From a virus, in the IMG/VR virus record IMGVR_UViG_3300048033_000170, positions 1 through 33,395 of that record: 33,395 nucleotides of DNA; one strand, given 5' to 3'. Below the pieces are notes generated by a model, which was given only the letters and a program-made list of their open reading frames with translations, did not search any database and was not told where the DNA came from. Both the position numbers and the translations under genes were made by a program. Of this stretch, positions 30,546 through 33,395 are shown piece by piece. Position 1 is the first letter of the stretch; every line of letters starts with the position of its first letter.

Positions 30546-30737
30546 CTAAGCCTCTACCTTGCCATCTTTTGTTATATAGGCTATGTGCATATCATTTTCA
30601 TCACGAAGCAAATAACCGCCCTCTCCTGTCGCTTTAGAGTGTGTCTCGGATATGTAGGGTAATTCTCCGCCGAATCCTTGATCTCTATAGTGAGCTGAAT
30701 ATTTACCAAAAGCTGTGTTAAATGTTATTTTATTCAT
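30546..30737 (-). CDS. Small hypothetical protein with Gly-rich beta pattern
   Basis: The 63-residue protein reads as alternating short beta strands and turns: ITFNTAFGKYSAHYRDQGFG, then LPYISETHSKATGEGGYLL and MHIAYITKDGKVEA. It resembles small phage proteins with an MKITFNTAFGRYAAHY-type start, but I cannot assign a family. Eight bases after it begins upstream is the next gene's end. AGGAG is found upstream on this strand. Confidence 0.7.
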   Translation of the reverse strand: MNKITFNTAFGKYSAHYRDQGFGGELPYISETHSKATGEGGYLLRDENDMHIAYITKDGKVEA

Positions 30738-30744
30738 TGGTTAT

Positions 30745-30963
30745 TTACTCCTCTAATAATTGTTGTATTTCTTTTTTTGCCCTAGCTAATTCAATATCAT
30801 TTATATTAGAGGCTAAGTATTCCGCGTGATCTACAATGTCTTGTAGTTCTTTTTCTTTTCCGCCTGGTGCTGTTATAAATAGCATTGATGCAAATTTAAA
30901 CATACTTACATCATCACCTTTATTATTCCATTCAGACATTTTTAATTGTATTGTGTTATTCAT
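30745..30963 (-). CDS. Small helical hypothetical protein
   Basis: The 72-residue protein has an N-terminal beta-prone section, a conspicuous FKFASMLFITAPGGKEKELQ segment, and a long charged helix at the C-terminus ending KKEIQQLLEE. The start overlaps the preceding gene by four bases. GGGGA at 30965-30969 (minus strand) serves as ribosome binding site. The function is unknown. Confidence 0.7.
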   Translation of the reverse strand: MNNTIQLKMSEWNNKGDDVSMFKFASMLFITAPGGKEKELQDIVDHAEYLASNINDIELARAKKEIQQLLEE

Positions 30964-31205
30964 ATCCCCATTCTCCTCGCTCTCGCTAGTTTATTATTAT
31001 GTTCTTTAACCATAGTTATATCTGGTTGGATATCTTCTAAGATTATCTTTTTAACCTCGCTTATTGTTAAGCCGTTTAGATCTTTAGTTATTATCTGGAT
31101 ATCCCTTAATTTAGGAATCCATGTTTTATGATATTGTTTGTCCTGGCAATCTAAGTTGTAACACCAGTCAATAATATTGTCGTTTATGTTTATTGAAAAA
31201 ATCAT
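30960..31205 (-). CDS. Small hypothetical protein with mixed fold
   Basis: The 81-residue protein has an N-terminal IFSININDNIIDWCYNLDC with two Cys, then KTWIPKLRDIQIITKDLNGL and an acidic helix, ending in basic residues (NNKLARARRMGI). Its acidic/basic alternation could support a DNA-mimic or clamp role, but no family is known. It overlaps the membrane peptide gene before it by four bases. Confidence 0.7.
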   Translation of the reverse strand: MIFSININDNIIDWCYNLDCQDKQYHKTWIPKLRDIQIITKDLNGLTISEVKKIILEDIQPDITMVKEHNNKLARARRMGI

Positions 31206-31288
31206 TGGTCCCTATCCTTGGTTATCAAGGCAACTGCATATAAACAGACTGCCATGAAAACTAATATTGGTAATAGTTGTATGTCCAT
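31202..31288 (-). CDS. 28-residue single-span membrane peptide
   Basis: AAGGGGG lies four bases before the minus-strand ATG. The product is a short membrane span, MDIQLLPILVFMAVCLYAVA, followed by LITKDRDQ. It overlaps its neighbours by one base (TAATG) and four bases (ATGA), in keeping with the rest of the operon. Membrane peptides of this size are easily missed by gene callers. Confidence 0.6.
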   Translation of the reverse strand: MDIQLLPILVFMAVCLYAVALITKDRDQ

Positions 31289-31482
31289 TATTCCCCCTTA
31301 AATTCGTTAAATGTAATTCTTTGCTTTACTGCTGAAAAATTAAAATTACCTTGACCTGTTGTATTTGCAACATCTTCAAGTTTCTTTAGTTCGTCTACAA
31401 AATCCCATAACTCTTCAACAGTCAACTTATTAACCTTATATGCTAATTTTAATGCTTCTGTTTTATGTATTAATATTGTCAT
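31288..31482 (-). CDS. Small hypothetical protein
   Basis: The 64-residue protein has an N-terminal helix (TILIHKTEALKLAYKVNKLT), a second helix with VEELWDFVDELKKLEDV, and a C-terminal beta stretch (GNFNFSAVKQRITFNEFKGE). The two halves make a small alpha-beta protein without known family. The start overlaps the upstream stop by one base. GGGAGCAAG lies just before the ATG as a partial ribosome binding site. Confidence 0.7.
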   Translation of the reverse strand: MTILIHKTEALKLAYKVNKLTVEELWDFVDELKKLEDVANTTGQGNFNFSAVKQRITFNEFKGE

Positions 31483-31640
31483 TAGTCTTGCTCCCTTTTG
31501 GTTATTAGTTTATATAGTTCAAAATCTTCTTTGCTCAACATCTTTTCAATGCGTTCCCAATCTTTAGGACTTCCCACAACTGGCAATCCTGGATATTTTC
31601 TTTTAAGTTTCTTTAACGCGTTTTGATCTTGCTGTGTCAT
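31482..31640 (-). CDS. 52-residue basic hypothetical protein
   Basis: The frame overlaps the gene before it by ATGA and the gene after by one base. The product is a basic helix (MTQQDQNALKKLKRKYPGLP) followed by a Pro/Gly turn and a second helix, ending KLITKREQD. It may be a helical-hairpin binding protein; no family is known. GGCGGTGA serves as a weak ribosome binding site. Confidence 0.65.
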   Translation of the reverse strand: MTQQDQNALKKLKRKYPGLPVVGSPKDWERIEKMLSKEDFELYKLITKREQD

Positions 31641-31783
31641 TGTGTCACCGCCCTTATAAGTTTTAATTTATGCCCTTGTTGTTCTAGGCGTTTAAATTTG
31701 TCTTGCATGGTTGCAAGGCATGAACCCTTAAAGGCTATAAAACCTTTAAGAGTTCCATTATTAATTATTATCTGGTATTTCAT
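31637..31783 (-). CDS. 48-residue protein, tandem paralogue A (MKYQIII start)
   Basis: The product starts MKYQIIINNGTLKGFIAFKG, followed by a helix and KLKLIRAVTQ. It shares MKYQIII and its exact length of 48 residues with the gene immediately before it at 31780-31926, so the two look like a tandem duplication that diverged. The start follows GAGGTGG. Each pair overlaps by ATGA. Confidence 0.65.
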   Translation of the reverse strand: MKYQIIINNGTLKGFIAFKGSCLATMQDKFKRLEQQGHKLKLIRAVTQ

Positions 31784-31926
31784 TTGACCACCTCTATAGA
31801 TGTTATCTCATCATCATAAAAACAATGCCTCTTTTTAAGTTTTTGAATTTGATTGTGTAAATCCAGTAGGTTGTCGGCCAATATCTCATATATTGAGCCG
31901 TGTAATATTATTATTTGGTATTTCAT
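31780..31926 (-). CDS. 48-residue protein, tandem paralogue B (MKYQIII start)
   Basis: The product begins MKYQIIILHGSIYEILADNL, then LDLHNQIQKLKKRHCF, and ends DDEITSIEVVK. The beta-helix-beta outline matches paralogue A and suggests a ribbon-helix type fold of about 48 residues. It starts on the last base of the preceding acidic gene's stop, with GAGGTGGC a few bases upstream. The function is unknown. Confidence 0.65.
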   Translation of the reverse strand: MKYQIIILHGSIYEILADNLLDLHNQIQKLKKRHCFYDDEITSIEVVK

Positions 31927-32249
31927 TACGCCACCTCTAACTGGTTTATATAATCCCAGACGATTTCCTCGCCTATAATATATACATACATATTGACGAT
32001 AGCTTCTGGACTTGCAAAGTCTGTGAAAACTTCGCCAAAGTTCATTTGTTCATATTCTTTTATAAAGTCAATAATGTTAAAGACTTCATCATCTAGCCAT
32101 TGCTTAGCTTGGTAAGTTCCAATAATGTAATAATCAGAATTAAATGCATGATGGTGTAAATCATCAATGTTGTCATTTATCCAGTCTTGGTCTTGGTCTT
32201 TGATATAATCATCAAAGTGTTCTTGTATTTCTTGTTTTTTAAAATCCAT
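31926..32249 (-). CDS. Acidic protein, possible antirestriction/DNA mimic
   Basis: The 107-residue protein is very acidic and aromatic: EIQEHFDDYIKDQDQDWIND, then DYYIIGTYQAKQWLDDEVF and IVWDYINQLEVA. Charge-rich proteins of this kind include DNA mimics and antirestriction proteins, and I recall related small acidic proteins beginning with this MDFKKQ...EHFDDYI pattern in phages as uncharacterised. The assignment is a guess from composition. It is coupled to both neighbours by one-base overlaps. Confidence 0.7.
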   Translation of the reverse strand: MDFKKQEIQEHFDDYIKDQDQDWINDNIDDLHHHAFNSDYYIIGTYQAKQWLDDEVFNIIDFIKEYEQMNFGEVFTDFASPEAIVNMYVYIIGEEIVWDYINQLEVA

Positions 32250-32449
32250 TATTTCACCCCCATATCAATACAAAAATCTATTAGTTTGCCTTCTAGTTTA
32301 AGCATAGTATCTTCATCAATATCATAATCATTAAGAGCCTTGATGATGTAGCCGTGGCATACTTCTTTCGCATCGTCCATATCCCACCAGCCAAGAAACT
32401 CTTGTTCCATGTCTGATTTTATTTCTTGGTATATTAAATTTATATCCAT
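32249..32449 (-). CDS. Small acidic hypothetical protein
   Basis: The start at 32449 has GGAG nine bases upstream in the minus strand and is preferred over an in-frame start at 32506 that has no ribosome binding site. The 66-residue protein is acidic with MDINLIYQEIKSDMEQEFLG, then WWDMDDAKEVCHGYIIKALN and a helical end. It shares an acidic, aromatic composition with the next gene downstream. A hairpin at 32492-32526 lies in its leader. Confidence 0.65.
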   Translation of the reverse strand: MDINLIYQEIKSDMEQEFLGWWDMDDAKEVCHGYIIKALNDYDIDEDTMLKLEGKLIDFCIDMGVK

Positions 32450-32491
32450 AGTTTTTTTCTCCGTATCGCTTCGCATTATTGCTAGGCTTCT

Positions 32492-32526
32492 ACCACGAAA
32501 AGCCACAAAAGAGTGGCTTAAGTGGT
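32492..32526 (-). promoter_or_regulatory. Hairpin in the leftward leader, attenuator-like
   Basis: AAGCCAC (32500-32506) and GTGGCTT (32513-32519) form a perfect 7-bp stem, with outer ACCAC (32492-32496)/GTGGT (32522-32526) as a second stem separated by an internal loop. On the minus strand only four T residues follow the inner stem, so it is a weak terminator or attenuator between the first and second genes. Confidence 0.5.
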
Positions 32527-32537
32527 TGGGGGTTGTG

Positions 32538-32753
32538 TTAGTTCATGGTTGACCAATAACCGTTTAAATAGCATCTGGTATTAGAGGGAACAACAAAAAT
32601 ATCATCATGTCTAATATCTCCGTATTCGTCTTTTTCTCCCTCGCAATTCTCCATGACAAAATCCCATGCTTCATAAAAGCATTTAAAGGTTTTGTTTGGA
32701 AACATTCTGTTATATGCCCAATCTACGACTTTATATTCTTTTGATTTGCTCAC
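32538..32753 (-). CDS. First gene of the leftward operon, GTG start
   Basis: The 71-residue protein starts with GTG (MSKSKEYKVVDWAYNRMF), preceded by GGAG on the minus strand at 32760-32763. It continues with a beta strand, FKCFYEAWDFVMENCEGEKD, then DIFVVPSNTRCYLNGYW. The residue pattern suggests a compact alpha-beta protein. It is nearest to the leftward promoter and so the most strongly expressed early leftward gene. No family is recognised. Confidence 0.7.
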   Translation of the reverse strand: MSKSKEYKVVDWAYNRMFPNKTFKCFYEAWDFVMENCEGEKDEYGDIRHDDIFVVPSNTRCYLNGYWSTMN

Positions 32754-32770
32754 TTTTTTCTCCGTAAATG

Positions 32771-32788
32771 CTAGATAATTAAATCTAG
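32771..32788. promoter_or_regulatory. Inverted-repeat operator candidate
   Basis: CTAGAT (32771-32776) and ATCTAG (32783-32788) flank AATTAA, giving a perfect 6-bp arm inverted repeat in the leader of the leftward operon, just downstream of its expected transcription start. The half-site AAATCTAG recurs at 32890-32897, over the rightward terS promoter candidate, so one repressor could control both directions. Confidence 0.5.
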
Positions 32789-32796
32789 TAATTATT

Positions 32797-32824
32797 AATA
32801 TACTCTATCATACGCATATGTCAA
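32797..32824 (-). promoter_or_regulatory. Leftward promoter of the small-gene operon
   Basis: Read on the minus strand: TTGACA (32824-32819), a 16-base spacer, then TATATT (32802-32797). This is the best -35/-10 pair in the window. Transcription would start near 32790 and run into the GTG-started gene at 32753. The box sits in the divergent gap with terS. Confidence 0.75.
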
Positions 32825-32886
32825 CACTTAAACGCATAAAAATATAATTAATTTAATAAATAGTCCGCAAAATAGCATTTATAAAG

Positions 32887-32892
32887 TAAAAT
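32887..32892 (+). promoter_or_regulatory. Candidate terS -10 element, possible leaderless start
   Basis: TAAAATCTAG follows the same layout as the site before 11138. TAAAAT at 32887-32892 would start transcription within a base or so of the terS ATG at 32900. No ribosome binding site is seen between them and no -35 is evident. Confidence 0.4.
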
Positions 32893-32899
32893 CTAGCTT

Positions 32900-33358
32900 A
32901 TGAGTGAAATCAAAAAAAGAAAAAAACCAGGGCCAAAAAAGATAATGTTTACTGAAGAACAACTACAAGAAGCGCAAAGATTAGCTGGTTTAGGATTTTC
33001 TGAAGAAGCAATTTGCCAGGCGTGTTTGGGTTGTAGTCCAGATACATTATTAAGAAGAAAGAAAGAATTTCCAGAAATTGCGGAATATATAAGGCGTGGA
33101 AAAATGAAAAGCATTGAAGAAGTATCTAACGCTCTTTATAGATCAGCTGTTGGTTTACATGGTAAAGAGCCATCAGTAAGCGCTCAGATTTTCTTCTTAA
33201 AGAATAAAGGCAAACAAGCTGGTAATGATTGGGCGGACATTCAACAAGTAGAAACAAATATAAATCTAAAAGACGCACTCACGCACGCAAGCGCAAGAAT
33301 AATAAACGGCGAAACAATAGAACATGAAACGCTAAACTTAAAAGATGCTAAAGACTAA
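32900..33358 (+). CDS. terS: Terminase small subunit (complete copy)
   Basis: The 152-residue protein starts with a basic Lys/Pro-rich N-terminus (MSEIKKRKKPGPKK), followed by a helix-turn-helix-like region, TEEQLQEAQRLAGLGFSEEA then ICQACLGCSPDTLLRRKK. A helical central domain and a C-terminal oligomerisation-type stretch follow (DALTHASARIINGETIE). It recognises the packaging site and regulates TerL. No Shine-Dalgarno sequence precedes the ATG. The gene's end runs into the repeat, and the terL gene begins on the other side of the circle at base 637. Confidence 0.92.
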   Translation: MSEIKKRKKPGPKKIMFTEEQLQEAQRLAGLGFSEEAICQACLGCSPDTLLRRKKEFPEIAEYIRRGKMKSIEEVSNALYRSAVGLHGKEPSVSAQIFFLKNKGKQAGNDWADIQQVETNINLKDALTHASARIINGETIEHETLNLKDAKD

Positions 33359-33395
33359 CGCCAGCAAGCACGCGAGCAAGCGTGCATATATTAGC
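32964..33395. repeat. Right copy of imperfect terminal direct repeat
   Basis: These 432 bases correspond to 1-432 at 10 differences and include residue 23 onward of terS and the first 37 bases after its stop. The sequence therefore continues at base 433 of the window when closed into a circle. Confidence 0.95.

Overview
This window looks like an essentially complete, AT-rich genome of a short-tailed (podovirus-like) marine phage. It is linearised at an arbitrary point: the first 432 bases recur at the end with 10 mismatches, so the map is circular or terminally redundant. The small-protein repertoire (polybasic micro-proteins, the tail-fibre N-terminus, the portal and capsid type) is, from memory, most like uncultured marine phages and Pelagibacter-type podophages. 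The host cannot be read from the sequence; an AT-rich marine bacterium is an inference. I see no integrase, RNA polymerase, DNA polymerase or tRNA gene.

Layout, read as a circle. The plus-strand late region starts at terS (32900-33358, with a truncated second copy at 3-395). It crosses a structured 241-base gap and continues with terL, a conserved small gene and the portal. Next come a cassette of nine tiny, mostly lysine-rich genes (4745-6114), a PD-(D/E)XK nuclease, and a lysis cassette (holin, M15 endolysin, a spanin-like membrane protein). Then follow a repetitive protein, scaffold and major capsid protein, ending at a strong terminator (11093-11121). Beyond it lie the head-tail adaptor, decoration/tail proteins, tail fibre, a beta-rich stabilisation-like protein, a T7 gp13-like protein and three large ejection-type proteins. 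The last gene is another PD-(D/E)XK nuclease.

A divergent control region at 23663-23749 separates a two-gene leftward operon (DUF3310 and a ribbon-helix-helix-like protein) from the rightward early operon. The early operon encodes a small HTH protein, a Cas4-like DUF2800 nuclease, a Sak4/RecA-like ATPase, a DUF669 protein with an SSB-like acidic tail, a Toprim-helicase, zinc-ribbon proteins, a winged-helix protein and a Dam-type methyltransferase. This is a recombination-dependent replication module that would need a host polymerase. Just after the Toprim-helicase lies a candidate origin: seven GGGA words spaced 10-12 bases apart, then an AT palindrome and a strong hairpin.

The segment 29927-32753 is a leftward operon of 15 very small, translationally coupled genes of unknown function. 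A good promoter at 32797-32824, next to an inverted-repeat operator candidate, drives it. It is the most accessory-like part of the genome and a plausible host-takeover or anti-defence island.
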